DNA of 64,000 bases from Heterostelium multicystogenum (GCA_003667245.1 RCNN01000056.1:1-64000); one strand, 5' to 3'. Positions 48,441 through 59,361 are shown, counted from the stretch's first letter. Numbers and translations: made by a program. Notes: generated by a model from the letters alone, not told the origin.

Positions 48441-49765
48441 TGGGAAGGAGTCTTTTTCCTAGTGAGCAGGGGTTTATTCCTCTTCACCTGATGCTTCACA
48501 TCAGCAGGAGTAGAGGTTGGTATTACCCTTTTACTAGAATCCTTGTAGGGGGTAGCAGCCAGAGGACATAAGGGATCAGCCTCCACATCGCTAGAGCAAG
48601 ACTCATCAGAGTTGTCCAAGTCCAGACCAGTGTCGCAAGACACCGGAATGGCCGAATATACTCCCGAGGAGGTAGGACTGACAGATGGAAGAGAGACATT
48701 ACTAGAGTGGTACACTACCACATCGGAAGCGGCAGAAGATTGAGAGACAGTTATAGGAGAAGAGGCAGTCCCCGTGACTGGGGCACCAGAAGTGGATGAG
48801 ATGACAGAGGAGACGGACTCCGCTGCGGCAACCGGAAAGTCAGGTGTTAGATTAGAACCACGAGGGGCCATCTCAGAGGAGATACTAAGCTCAACCGCCG
48901 ATGTATCCATAACATCTTGGAGGTCAGAGGGTGAGTTACTGCCGCGGTCATCAACAGCCACAGCTGGTACTTTGTTAGTGGTATTCAATTTGCCTCCGGC
49001 ACCAGGTCCTTTAGCCTGGACAGCGACAGTCGTAGAAGTACCTTTGGATTTAACGTGGGGCTGGAACTTTATGATTCTAACCCTAAAGTAATCTTTATAT
49101 TCGCCCAAGGCCATTGCAGTCTCGGCACTAGGGCAAACAGAAGCTCTGTCGAAAAGAGCCGTGATGAATACCTTGTCCTTAACCCTGGCAAAGGAGTAAC
49201 AGACAGGAATAGCATCAAAATCATTGAGGTTATCCAGTACGAAGTCCTCAGAGTCAGTCTCCAAGTACAGATGGAGGTAGTGGTGGGACGGGAAGAAGAT
49301 TTCAGGCTTGCAAGAGGGGACTTCGAAGTTCGTTTCTCTGAAATCGTAAAAACTTTTGCAGTTTTCAGAGAAACTTTTTTTCTCCATTTTGGCAACAACC
49401 GTGACACCTTTCGAGCTTCCAGCCTTACTGTTGATAGGCCTGGGATCAACAAGGAACGACCTCAACTTGTCGAGGATACCGGTGTTGTATGAGCCAGCGT
49501 TCCTGAAGTAGACTCTCACCATGACATAATCAGGAATGAAGAGCTGCTTGTGAGTGCCAAGGAAGCGAGCTTTGGGCTTGATGGAATCAAAGAGCTTTGC
49601 GAAATTAAGCCCCTCAGATCCCATTGTAAGTATAAGAATAACACTACCAAGGATACACGAGGATACACCTTGGATACGCAGAAAGGATGAAGATTGATTG
49701 TGGATAGAAAGTAAGCAGATAGAGGATACAAATATTATATAAACCCGATGACCAAGCGAAAACAA
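48437..49765 (-). CDS. LINE ORF1 protein
   Basis: The first ORF of the element, 442 residues from ATG at 49765. The internal ATG at 49624 (MGSEGLNFAKLFDSIKPKAR) is the more likely start, because the first 47 residues look like translated leader (VYIIFVSSICLLSIHNQ). The N-terminal half is globular and basic (LFIPDYVMVRVYFRNAGSYN, FARVKDKVFITALFDRA); the C-terminal half is Ser/Thr-rich and disordered, with a basic end (HQVKRNKPLLTRKKTPSQ). ORF1 proteins of TREs are thought to bind RNA or recruit Pol III factors; no CCHC knuckle is visible. The stop TGA overlaps the ORF2 ATG as ATGA (48437-48440). Confidence 0.82.
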   Translation of the reverse strand: MFSLGHRVYIIFVSSICLLSIHNQSSSFLRIQGVSSCILGSVILILTMGSEGLNFAKLFDSIKPKARFLGTHKQLFIPDYVMVRVYFRNAGSYNTGILDKLRSFLVDPRPINSKAGSSKGVTVVAKMEKKSFSENCKSFYDFRETNFEVPSCKPEIFFPSHHYLHLYLETDSEDFVLDNLNDFDAIPVCYSFARVKDKVFITALFDRASVCPSAETAMALGEYKDYFRVRIIKFQPHVKSKGTSTTVAVQAKGPGAGGKLNTTNKVPAVAVDDRGSNSPSDLQDVMDTSAVELSISSEMAPRGSNLTPDFPVAAAESVSSVISSTSGAPVTGTASSPITVSQSSAASDVVVYHSSNVSLPSVSPTSSGVYSAIPVSCDTGLDLDNSDESCSSDVEADPLCPLAATPYKDSSKRVIPTSTPADVKHQVKRNKPLLTRKKTPSQ

Positions 49766-49931
49766 ATGAATCCAGCCTAGCTTGTCACTATAACACTAAA
49801 ACAAGACTAACGCTACAAGGATGACAATAAATAGGAACAGATAATAACTTTATATGTATATATATATAAATCGGGCTCAGAAATTTTTAACTATAATGCG
49901 CGCAAAATGGTCTATCATTAGAAATATTCAA

Positions 49932-50004
49932 CGCCCAATGTGGGGCTCGAACCCACGACCACACGGTTAAGAGCCGTGCGCTCTACCGACTGAGCTAACC
50001 GGGC
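49932..50004 (-). tRNA. tRNA-Lys (anticodon CUU)
   Basis: On the minus strand a 73-nt cloverleaf: acceptor GCCCGGT/ATTGGGC with discriminator G, D arm TAGCTCAGTCGGTAGAGC, anticodon stem CACGG/CCGTG around CTCTTAA (anticodon CTT) and T arm GTGGG-TTCGAGC-CCCAC. There is no intron. The first T4 lies about 25 nt downstream (AAAA on the plus strand at 49904-49907). The LINE starts a short way further downstream. Confidence 0.97.
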
Positions 50005-50249
50005 TGTTGATGTTTTTTTGATCAATTTATTTTACAAATAATTATTCAGGATAATATTTTAACTCTACACCAGAATTTCATTTTTTTATTGTTTAATTAA
50101 TTTTAAATTTATAAAAAAATCAAATCTCCTGAGACTAGCTGGTAAATTTTTTATGTTATTTTGACTTAGTTGTAAAAATATCCATTTTTTTAGAGGCCCT
50201 TTAAGTTGTAATTCCGATAGGGGTGTCAAATTTAATTTAATCAACTAAA

Positions 50250-51952
50250 ATGAAAATAATAATATTAGTTTGTTTATTACTTTGTTCAATTGTTTTGTCT
50301 CAAAAGTTATCAACCCAATTGGGAGTAGGTACATGTACATCTTATATTAGTGAATACAAATCTAATATTAATCATCCATTTCGAAAAGCTCTATCAATTC
50401 CAGACCATTACCAGATTGGTATGATCAATCGAAATTCGGTATTTTTTATTCATTGGTATGTAGTATTCTCACAATAGTGCTGTAATTTAATACTTTTGAA
50501 ACTAACCACCAATCATCATCATTGAACAGGGGTGTGTACTCGGTACCTGCATTTGCAGTACCTGCTGCTCCAGGTGCAGAATGGTATTGGTACAATTTAG
50601 AGTAAATATGGATCAACTGTGGCTGTAATTTACTATTTATTGAAATATTAATTGCCGTTTATGATCTATAGATTCACTAATTCCGATAATGGATCGACTC
50701 GTGCCTATCATGACAATGCTTTTGGGCCAGACTTTACCTATCAAACTTTTGCACCAATGTTTAAAGCTAGCCTTTTCGATCCAGATCAGTGGGCCCAACT
50801 CTTTGTGGCTAGTGGAGCTAAATATGTGGTTTTGACTAGCAAGCACCACGAAGGATATACTCTTTGGCCAAATTCTCAGGCATGGGGTTGGAACAGTGTG
50901 GATGTTGGTCCTGGAAAAGATTTGGTCGGTATGGTATCGAAATCGGTCAAACAAGCTGGTTTACATATGGGATTGTATCACTCACTCTATGAATGGTTCA
51001 ACCCATTATATGATATGAACAATGCGACCTCACCACCCACCAGTGATTCCTATGTTACCCAAGTTCTATTACCACAACTCTATGATGTTGTAAATTCATA
51101 TGAACCTGAAGTTGTTTGGGCCGATGGAGATTGGGAACAAAACTCAACCTATTGGAAATCAACAGAGTTTTTGGCCTGGTTGTACACCAATAGTTCTGTT
51201 AAAGATACTGTTGTAACCAATGACCGTTGGGGTAGTGATTGTGGAGGTAAAAATGGAGGTAAATATTAGTTTTTTTTATTATCTCCATAACCATTATCTA
51301 ATTAATATAATATAGGTTATTATACTCCATCCGATAGATACAATCCAGGTAAATTAATAGGACATAAATGGGAAAACTGTTATACAATTGGTACATCTTG
51401 GGGATACAATCAAAATGAAGCACTGAATCAGTATCAAAATACTACTAGCTTAATTCAAACTTTAGCATCAACTGTTAGCTGTGGTGGAAATTTATTACTA
51501 GATGTTGGACCTGTAAGATACTTGACTATGACATATAACCACTCTTACTAACTTTTGAATAGACTTCAGATGGTATTATTCCAATGCTAATGCAGGAAAG
51601 ATTAATAGAAATTGGTGAATGGTTATCAATTAATGGAGAATCTATCTATAATACAACGTACTGGAGAGTTCAGAATGACACTGCTGAAGGAAATGTTTGG
51701 TACACCATTAATCCCAACACTGGTGCTGTATATGCTATTGCTTTCTATTGGCCAGTAGACTCTATCTTGAGCTTACAAGCACCAATTGTACAGAAATCTA
51801 CAACCATCGAACTTCTCGGATACAGTGAAACACTCAGTTACAGTACAGCAAGTGGACAAAAGTCAGGTCTCAACATTAAGTTACCATATTTAACACCAGG
51901 TCAATATCCACCACATGGTGTTTACACATTTAAACTCAACAATGTATTATAA
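50250..51952 (+). CDS. Alpha-L-fucosidase (GH29), secreted/lysosomal
   Basis: Removes terminal alpha-L-fucose from glycans. Start ATG at 50250 with signal peptide MKIIILVCLLLCSIVLS. Exons are joined at about 50457/50530, 50602/50670, 51261/51315 and 51512/51564. Conserved GH29 parts: FFIHWGVYSVPAFA, EWYWYNL, ASGAKYVVLTSKHHEGYTLW, DLVGMVSKSVKQAGLHMGLY, YEPEVVWADGDWE with the nucleophile Asp in ADGDW, WENCYTIGTSWGYN and VSCGGNLLLDVGP, ending FKLNNVL. Length and order fit the family. Unlike most genes here, it needs few or no frame corrections apart from introns. It is transcribed divergently from tRNA-Lys, whose 5' end is 246 bp away. Confidence 0.93.
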
Positions 51953-52001
51953 TAAATACTACAAACAGCGATTATTAATCTAAGATTTATAAACAATGGT
52001 T

Positions 52002-53664
52002 TTAATTATCTAAAACGGTATCAGTAGAGTTATCTAAAATTCCATCTAATACTTGGTGGAACATTTCGTCCAAGTCGAAAAAGTCTTTGAGTGCTGCTGG
52101 AATCATTGATTGGAGGTTGGAAAGAATTGGTTTAACAAGAGGGTTTAAGATTTTCATGAGACTTGGTTTGACAATTGATCTAACTGTAAAGTGGAGTTGG
52201 TCTCTATACAAGATTTGTGCATCATGTTCCATCTTTGATTGCACTGATTGTCGAGCACTATCAATATTGATGGTTGCTCCCTCACTAGAGGTCTCTGTGA
52301 TTTCTTTTTCGAAAGTGTAGACAGCATTGTCTGAGATTTGATTTAGTTCACCACGGATACCGTAGACGATTGTGGATGCCCAGAATCCATCAAAAATTGG
52401 GTAAAGACTTTGGAGGAAAGGGTAGGGATCGTTGATTGGATCGTGGGCTGGTCTCATTGGTGAGAAATAATGTGGATATCTTCTGAGTTCAGTAAATGAC
52501 TTATCACTTCCATCACCAGAATAATTGGCAGATTTGTCCATCCAGATTTGAACTACTTGACCAAATGACTTTTCCAATGGTTTTCTAATTTCATCTCCTA
52601 AAATTTTTGAAAGATGTGGAGCAACTTGTTCACGTACTACTGGTTCAATAACTGTGGTCAATTGTGATTGGACCTTTTCGATCATCTCCTGTTGAAGTTT
52701 GGCAATTGGATCGATTTCATCTCTAATCTTAGATTCAGCAGTTGGACGAACTGTTGTAACGGTCTTGTCCATAGCAATCCAAGCTGGATTTACAGCACTA
52801 GTAATAGTTCCAATGATTACTTTCATCATACTGTTACGCATGAAATTACGAATGAACCATGGGGTGGCTGGAAGTTTACCGAGTGCACGACCAAGGATGT
52901 CATATTCAACCTCATCAGAAATGACATCAGCCAAAACCTGTACTTCGGAACCTCCCCAACCAAACCAACCCCATCTTCCAAGACTCCAACGAGTATTTCT
53001 AACTGCAACCTCGAAAGCTCTATGATGAACTGGATCTGGGTTCTTTAGTCCACGTGCATGACGGACACATGTCTTTAAGACTTCTGACCACTCATCAAAC
53101 TGCTCTTTATTTTCGGCAGTCAAATAATAAGTACGACGATATTCATGAAGCAATTCTATTGTGAGTGGTGGGTATTCTTTTGGTTTTGGAATAGCCGAGA
53201 GATCAATCTTCATTTTCTCTGCTAATTTAGTAAGTCTTTCCCAGAATTGATCTATTTGGATCAAGTTCAACTTTATATCCAGCCAATGTAATTGTACCTT
53301 TCTTCTTTGTTAAATTCTATTTGAAAGTGTTGTAAATATCGGATTCTATTTTAAATTAATTTTCTCGTTATATATTTACCTCTTGACTCTCATAATAATC
53401 GATTGAATAATCGTGTCTAACAATAAAATATCTTCTCTTCCATGATTTTCTAACTGCTCCTTCCTTGGTCATGAAACCTGAGTGTCTATCTGATGTGTCT
53501 GGTTTCTCTCTGACATTCAACAAGTAAGGTGAAGGTGGTTTCTTTGCATCCTTGACACATTTGGCAGTCAAAGCAACGGTATAAGCCTTTGTATATTCAG
53601 TAGTGAAAGTTGCCAAAATTGCTTTAGTTAGATCAACCAATTCTTGTTTTAATTGAGCATCCAT
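52002..53664 (-). CDS. PH-domain protein (dictyostelid family)
   Basis: Starts at ATG 53664 (MDAQLKQELVDLTKAIL). A PH domain follows: SGFMTKEGAVRKSWKRRYFI, VRHDYSIDYYESQE, then after an intron (about 53310-53385) KGTITLAGYKVELDPN and LTAENKEQFDEWSEVLK. PH domains bind phosphoinositides, so it may act at membranes. The long C-terminal part (AFEVAVRNTRWSLGRWGWFG, LGKLPATPWFIRNFMRNSM, ILGDEIRKPLEKSFGQVVQI) is conserved-looking and helical but has no function I can name. A frame break near 53265, where one base interrupts the PH domain, is likely a sequence error. The gene ends TVLDN at 52002, convergent with the fucosidase 50 bp away. Confidence 0.85.
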
Positions 53665-54532
53665 TTATTATGATGTATATTTATAAATGAAAAAAGGATA
53701 AATCTGGAATTTTTTGGAAAAAATACAATAGGTTGTTTTAAAATAAATATATATCTAGATATATATTTATAAAATATTATATTATATAATAATTTTATTA
53801 GTTGGTTGATGATATATTGAATCAGATTCGATGATGGATGACATTAAACTATTAAGTGTAACCTATGCAGTCAAAGCTAAACAGAAAAAAGAAGAAAAAA
53901 AAATGAAATGATATAAAAATAAATAACAAGAAATTATTGTTAATTTTATTTGATCAAGAGATTTGTATTGGGCCAAAACCTTTCAATTCCAACTCAGATT
54001 CAGATGCCTGTCATCTCATCATGTAGCCCATTAAATCTTAAAATAGTCAAGTGACAACAACAAGATATTTTATTTAAATGTGTTTTTATAAAATCTTGAT
54101 GCATATTGTAGATTGACTAAACAAAGTGATATTTTAGACATTGACACCAGAAAAAATCCAAAAAAAATAAAGAATACTGAAAAAAATAGGGATTGGAATC
54201 CACATTCATTAGTGATGGTGAATTCTCAGTATTGGGATTTTTCTTCCAGAAAAATGTGGTTGATCATGAAAAAAGTCGAAATCAGATATTTTCAATCAAT
54301 GACATCAACAACTTGAAGGTTTTTTTTATTCTATTTTCATAACATTTAATAAACTTAAGAAATACTAAACTTAATCCTTATTGTCATCATCATTGTAAAG
54401 AGAGAAGTAGCTTGTACAACTGATTCCCTTTTAGTTTAAAACAGGATGCAAACAAACAATCAAACAATCATCAATCGAATCAAAATGAAGACTAACAGGA
54501 TGAAGTAAGAGGAACGGAGTTTATTAAGTTAG
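53665..54532. other. Intergenic region
   Basis: AT-rich, with a TA-rich stretch at 53745-53790 upstream of the PH gene. The ORF at 54113-54316 is Lys/Asn-biased and not convincing. No RNA gene seen. Confidence 0.4.
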
Positions 54533-54734
54533 TTACATTTGTCCAGAGTTATCAGATGTTGTGGTGGTTGTAGTTACTACTTGTGGTTGCTCAACTGATT
54601 CATTAATACTAGTAAGCCAAACAGAAACAAAATTCAGTCGATCAAAGTCATTGAAGAGATTGGTGATAAATGGAAGAGCAGTTGGTTGTTTGAATGGAGT
54701 TAGATAGGATGTTAAGAAAATGAGAGAAATCTAT
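54533..54734 (-). CDS. Possible third exon of the Pmp3 gene or separate exon
   Basis: After a clear 3' splice site (TATAG at about 54735) the frame is open: ISLIFLTSYLTPFKQPTALP, FNDFDRLNFVSVWLTSINES and VEQPQVVTTTTTTSDNSGQM, with stop at 54533. There is no ATG at its start. It fits as an extra exon of the Pmp3 gene spliced from TAT|GTGTAAG, which would make the usual stop optional. Confidence 0.4.
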
Positions 54735-54756
54735 AATTTATAATTTATTGAATTGC

Positions 54757-55028
54757 TTACACATAAACATCGTGATGGTGGTGTGGTTTATGTTTGAGGA
54801 TAATGTAGAGAGCATGGATCATACCTAGTTTAATTATTAAACAAATGTGATTAGTAAGTGGCGCAATTGTAAAGAGAAATTGTTCATAAGCTTACCTGGG
54901 ATCCAACCCAAAATAGTCAATAGGATGTTGATGACCAATTGTGCGCCACAACCTCTTCTAATCAATACTGCCAATGGTGGGAAAATGATGGCAACAATAA
55001 TCAATCCAATCTTTGAACAGAATCCCAT
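54757..55028 (-). CDS. Pmp3/UPF0057 family small membrane proteolipid
   Basis: A short two-helix membrane protein of the Pmp3 (RCI2) family, which affects plasma-membrane potential and salt tolerance in yeast and plants. Exon 1 (55028 to about 54894) reads MGFCSKIGLIIVAIIFPPLA, then VLIRRGCGAQLVINILLTIL and GWIPG. An intron runs to about 54827, and exon 2 gives MIHALYIILKHKPHHHHDVY and a stop at 54757. The FPPLAV and GWIPGMIHALYII motifs are diagnostic. Alternatively GTGTAAG at the stop codon could be a splice donor joining a third exon (54734-54533), adding a hydrophobic segment and a Thr-rich tail ending SDNSGQM. Confidence 0.9.
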
Positions 55029-55609
55029 AGTTTATTTCTTTATTCTATTTGTTTTGTTTTAATTTAGTTTAATAAATAATAATTATATAATAAGAATAAT
55101 AACTTTATAACTTTAATAAATAAATAATTATTAATACTACTTTTGTTTTATAATGTTTATAAACATATATATATGATAAGTTATACTGTTAAAAGAATAG
55201 AATAAATTATATTTATCTATTTGGTTTTAATGTCAACATTATGTCCTTGACAGCTGAGATAGATTGAAAACGATACCATCTTTAGATTCAATATTAGTCA
55301 GCTTTATAATATTCATTAACCTATTTGATCTTGTGTGAGGAGTGAAGGAAGGAAAAGAATAAAAGAACTTATTATGGCATAGAATACTAAGTTCTATGTT
55401 GTTATGTTGGGTTGTTCCAACACTAACACAATATCTATTTAAATACAATTATACAAGTAAATGTATATTTATTAGTTTGTTTGTTTCCCTGTGTAACAAA
55501 GATGTCTAAAAGTCTAATTTTTCTAGAACACAAATATTCAATGACATCAAAAGATAATCTAGCAGATTTCTCAAAGCACAATTATCTTAATTTTTAAATA
55601 TAACAACAC

Positions 55610-55640
<31 letters not shown>

Positions 55641-55707
55641 AGTATGCAATGTTATGAGAAAGAATAGACGATATTGCCATTCTCGGATTGCAGTTGATTA
55701 AATATAT
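55029..55707. other. Intergenic region with TTG repeat
   Basis: AT-rich spacer between the Pmp3 and FNIP genes, with a (TTG)n microsatellite at 55612-55640. The ORF at 55239-55448 looks random. Confidence 0.45.
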
Positions 55708-57319
55708 TTATGCTAAATTGTAATGCAGAGTTTTGTTTAGCTGATCTAGGAATGGTTTCGATGGCTTAGTCTTGACAATTCCAAACAAAGAATTGTTTTC
55801 GATATGCATCATAATAAAGTTATGACCTGAGAGTCTTCGAAGTTGTATTCTGTTTTTTGACAAAGATGTTGTTGATGGATACTGGAAGTTTGTATATCTT
55901 GTTGTATTCGAGGAACAGATTATCAACATGGATAGTTTCAACTGAGTTTGGAATGGCACCTTTCGGTAGCTTACCAATGTAGTCACTGAAATCGATGCAG
56001 ACCACTGATTTTGGGATGGTGCCAGCGGACAGTCCACCCAACACAAAGTAGCCACTGTGTATTTTGATTCTTTTCAGAGTGTTTGGGAGTGGTTTTGAAT
56101 TGATTCGGAACACTCGATGTCCTACACTAGGTGATATCAGGATATCGAAGCTCAGCTCTTCTAGACCTTGAGGTAGCTCGGGCTGTCCAGCAATGTAGTT
56201 TGTTTTGCTACGGGTGCTTCCAAGATGAATAGTCAGTGTCTTCAAGTGGAACGGTAGTTTTGTTTGTGAAAGTGAGTCTCTTGTTGAGCAAATTGTTAGT
56301 GCAGTCAGTGAACTAGGGTAGAGGTTTGGGTATAAAATATCATTACCACCATGTGCGTCTAAATGTGAGTTTGATATCTGGTTTACTATCATTGTCTTAA
56401 TATTCAGAGAGTCATTGTAATGCCTCTGAAAGAACTTTAACCATTTTGGAATCACTGTAATTGTGTGTAGTGTTGGTGGTAGCATTTGAATGCTAGATTC
56501 ATTTATGTCATAGCTCATCCTATAGTATCCAGTGTAGTTTCAGAACCTCAAGATTCGGAAGTACCATATCTAATTCCAGTGATACATTGTGCATTTGTAA
56601 GATCTTCAAAGTCTGTGGTAAATGACTCGCTTTGAGTTTTGTTCCAGAGACATCGATTTTTAAGGATACCACTGAAGACTTTGGTAGCAAAAGAGTCATG
56701 AGAGCTGAGCTCAGTGTTAAATCTTTGATGTTATCAGGGAGAATAATGCTACTACATGTGACCTTTCTTCCAGTAACAAGATTAAGTTTCTTTATGTTTG
56801 GATGGCTGGCCAATAGCTCTTCAAAGCCTTCGTTGTATTCAAAGTTATCTTGATCTGGTGAACCAACAACAAGACAATCAACATCTTGACTTATTTCTTT
56901 ATCAAATACGATCAATTAGTTCGTTAAGTTGTAATGAACCATCAAAGATTAAACTTACTCAACTCATTGATTGAGTCTTTGTTATAGCGTGGAACTCGAT
57001 AGTTGCATCTAATATAATAAGGTATATCCGATCCAATCTTCATAATGGAGTTTCTCTTGTTCAGAGAAGATCTTTGAAACAGCTCAGTATATCTATTCTT
57101 GGATTGCTCCCCCACAAAAGTGTGTTCTACAAGAAGACTATCTGGATCGAACCATAGATATCGATCTTTTTCATTGTACCATTTTCTGCAGACCAAGCTG
57201 AATACGATCCTGTCAATATTATCAAGATGGCCCACTATCTGTGAAATAACAACGTGTGGTAGTATTTGTATCTTTGTACAATTACTCATGCTACTATTAT
57301 CTGTAGATGTTGCTGACAT
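55708..57319 (-). CDS. F-box and FNIP repeat-containing protein
   Basis: Start chosen at ATG 57319 (MSATSTDNSSMSNCTKIQIL). An F-box follows at once: LPHVVISQIVGHLDNIDRIV, FSLVCRKWYNEKDRYLW. The rest is leucine-rich with FNIP-type repeats (L-P-x-S-V/L-x-x-L pattern): ILPDNIKDLTLSSALMTLLL, GTIPKSVVCIDFSDYIGKLP and GAIPNSVETIHVDNLFLEYN. These domain pairs are a large dictyostelid-specific family of presumed SCF ligase adaptors. An intron lies at about 56900-56960, and breaks occur near 56520 and 55850. The frame also opens upstream to 57400, but that part (LVFQIFLFKLENF) looks like untranslated leader. Confidence 0.85.
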
Positions 57320-57467
57320 TCGAAAGTTTTCAAGTTTGAACAAAAATATCTGAAAAACAAGTGTGATAAATTGTTGAACTTTATCACACTTTGACAACAT
57401 AGATTTATTCTACCAATCAATCAATCATTGCACTTTTGAGGGGGGTGAAAGTCTGACCTCACATCAC

Positions 57468-58271
57468 ATGGGTGATCAAAACAGTTTTGATCATCATACC
57501 AATCTTTGTGATTTAGCAAAGTTAATTACTCACAATGATTTTGGCCAACATTCTTCTTTGGCTGCTAGAGTAGCTTTTCTCCGGTTAGATAGTGAAGCTA
57601 GCAATGGAATATGTGGCTGTCAAGAAAAGGGTAATCCCAATCCTGAGGCGAATACACTCGGACACTGGAGAGCCTTTTGCGAATCCTTGGCAGCAAATAC
57701 AGCGTTAGAATCACTGCAAATAGGCAATTGCAATTGGAATGGATTTGGTGCTAAGCTTCAGCCTGCTACAGTCGATGCAATCGCAATACCCTTCATTTCG
57801 GCACTGAAGGCAAATCACTCACTTATTTCACTCTCTTTGTCGTGTCAGATGCTGCTCGACCACCACTATCCTTTGCTGAATGGTGCAATCGTCTCTGGAA
57901 ATGCTTCTATAGTTCAGCTACAGTTCATCGATTGTATCGTTGCCAATCTCAAGCCTATTGGAGAAGTTATCAAACACAATCAGTTGATTAAAAGTTTGTC
58001 GATTACCATATACCGAGGATACTATGGCACTGGCACTGAGGAAACAGACTCGGTTCTATCATTTGCACTGTCATTGCTGGAGAATAAGACACTCTCATCA
58101 GTAGAGATTACAGATCAAAGTAACAAAGTAATCAACGACATAATATCATCGATAAAAGCAACCAACAATCCTAGAATAACTGGCATCGACCTATTCGATA
58201 CAACCAAGCCAAATGACGAATTTGTAACATACCAAAAAGCAACTATCAAATTAAATAACAAAGATATATAG
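57468..58271 (+). CDS. Leucine-rich-repeat (RNI-like) protein
   Basis: An intact ORF of 267 residues: MGDQNSFDHHTNLCDLAKLI, then LRRs such as HWRAFCESLAANTALESLQI, FISALKANHSLISLSLSCQM and LLENKTLSSVEITDQSNKVI. The spacing fits ribonuclease-inhibitor-type LRRs. It lacks an F-box. HWRAF matches HWQAF in the broken gene at 27950-29549, placing both in one family. It is transcribed divergently from the FNIP gene with about 150 bp between starts. Function is unknown; likely a protein-interaction scaffold. Confidence 0.8.
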   Translation: MGDQNSFDHHTNLCDLAKLITHNDFGQHSSLAARVAFLRLDSEASNGICGCQEKGNPNPEANTLGHWRAFCESLAANTALESLQIGNCNWNGFGAKLQPATVDAIAIPFISALKANHSLISLSLSCQMLLDHHYPLLNGAIVSGNASIVQLQFIDCIVANLKPIGEVIKHNQLIKSLSITIYRGYYGTGTEETDSVLSFALSLLENKTLSSVEITDQSNKVINDIISSIKATNNPRITGIDLFDTTKPNDEFVTYQKATIKLNNKDI

Positions 58272-58294
58272 AAATATATCTATAGATTAATCAA

Positions 58295-58934
58295 TCAATC
58301 ATCATATTTATTACTACTTTTAATATTATCAACATTGTCATCGGATTCTCCAGACTTTTGTGATGCCTTTTGATTGGAGAGCAGTTGGCGTAGAAATGAT
58401 TTAAACTCTCTTGATGTTGATTCATCGAGAAGCGCACGGTCTATTTCATTGCGGAAATCCTGGTAGTGTCTTATTTTGGTACGGCACTGCCAAGTCAACT
58501 TATCCAGAATGATGATAAAGGTATTTCTGGCGAATACCATCTCCTCTTTTGTGACTTTATAAATATCATAGTTGGTGGGCACCTGTTTATCAACCTATTT
58601 TGTCCATGATTTTGCACTCCAAGTCAAGCCGCTTGATTGCCCCCACCAGCTTGTACATTTGATACTGATCGGCAATTGCACACCTCAAATGATAGTTTGA
58701 AATGATATCATTGAATAGATTGACAAACTCCTTTGATTTAAGTGTTTCCACCACCAAAGGAGCATCATTCTCTGTGCATGTTTCGATCATTTTGTCAAGC
58801 AGACTTATTTCATTCGAGTAGTTGCCTTCACTTTTAGTTTGCTCGGCCTGTAGTCTAACATAGTAGTCCTGATTCTCCAAAAGTTCATTCTCAAACAATT
58901 TCAACATGTTCCTTTCTTTCTTTTTTATTATCAT
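58295..58934 (-). CDS. Unknown helical protein, 210 residues
   Basis: Start at 58934 (MIIKKKERNMLKLFENELLE; the second Met is equally possible). The product is helical and charged: QDYYVRLQAEQTKSEGNY, DKMIETCTENDAPLVVETLK, QMYKLVGAIKRLDLECKIMD. A frame break near 58595, fixed by removing one G of GG, joins VDKQVPTNYDIYKVTKEEMV, TFIIILDKLTWQCRTKIRHY and an acidic Ser/Asn-rich tail. No known domain recognised. It is convergent with the LRR gene, leaving 24 bp between stops. Confidence 0.6.
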
Positions 58935-59037
58935 TCACACCAGCAGAGAATCCAAGTGCTAATTAATGTATTTAGTTAATTCATTAATCTACACTACTAT
59001 AGTAACTCAAAATTATAAAATAAGACAAGATATATAT

Positions 59038-59361
59038 CTATTTATCCATACCAAAGAAGATTCCAATTAATGCTGCAGATATCTCAAAATTATATTTAAT
59101 ATAGAAATTCCTTATTTTATCTTTTATGCTTTCATTATTATCATTATTATCATTATCATTATTATTATTGTTATTACTATTTTTATTTAAAATGATTATA
59201 TACTCTTTTTCAGGATCATATTGGAATTTAGATGAATAGTATTTTAGATTTACATTATTTTTAAATCTAGATGATGATGATGGTGGTTGTGTAATATAAT
59301 TTCCAATAAGAATATATCTATTTATATTTCTATATAAGATTTTACTTGTTAAAGATAACAT
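59038..59361 (-). CDS. Small putative mitochondrial membrane protein
   Basis: 107 residues. The start MLSLTSKILYRNINRYILIG is basic and amphipathic, like a mitochondrial presequence, followed by FKNNVNLKYYSSKF, which contains a plausible processing site. A low-complexity Asn/Asp run (AAT/GAT repeats at 59122-59175) precedes a hydrophobic C-terminus (FEISAALIGIFFGMDK). It is perhaps a single-pass inner-membrane protein. No family recognised. Confidence 0.55.
   Translation of the reverse strand: MLSLTSKILYRNINRYILIGNYITQPPSSSSRFKNNVNLKYYSSKFQYDPEKEYIIILNKNSNNNNNNDNDNNDNNESIKDKIRNFYIKYNFEISAALIGIFFGMDK

Larger units (their letters stand above)
44853..49860 (-). mobile_element. Near full-length LINE (TRE3-like) downstream of tRNA-Lys
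   Basis: A non-LTR retrotransposon of about 5 kb on the minus strand, with ORF1, ORF2 and a terminal poly(A) (T at 44853-44875). Its 5' end lies within about 170 bp of the 3' end of tRNA-Lys and it is transcribed in the same direction. Insertion downstream of tRNA genes is the established habit of TRE3 elements in Dictyostelium, and the 5-kb size also fits. The exact 5' boundary is not visible; 49860 is an estimate. GC content is higher than in the host genes. Apart from one shifted base near the ORF2 start, the coding regions look intact, so the copy is probably young. Confidence 0.87.

Noticed and set aside
48774..49492. Plus-strand ORFs opposite LINE ORF1
   Set aside because: Antisense frames of a GC-richer coding region without their own motifs.
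55612..55640. TTG repeat as poly-Gln or poly-Asn coding exon
   Set aside because: The flanking sequence on both strands has stops close by; treated as an intergenic microsatellite.
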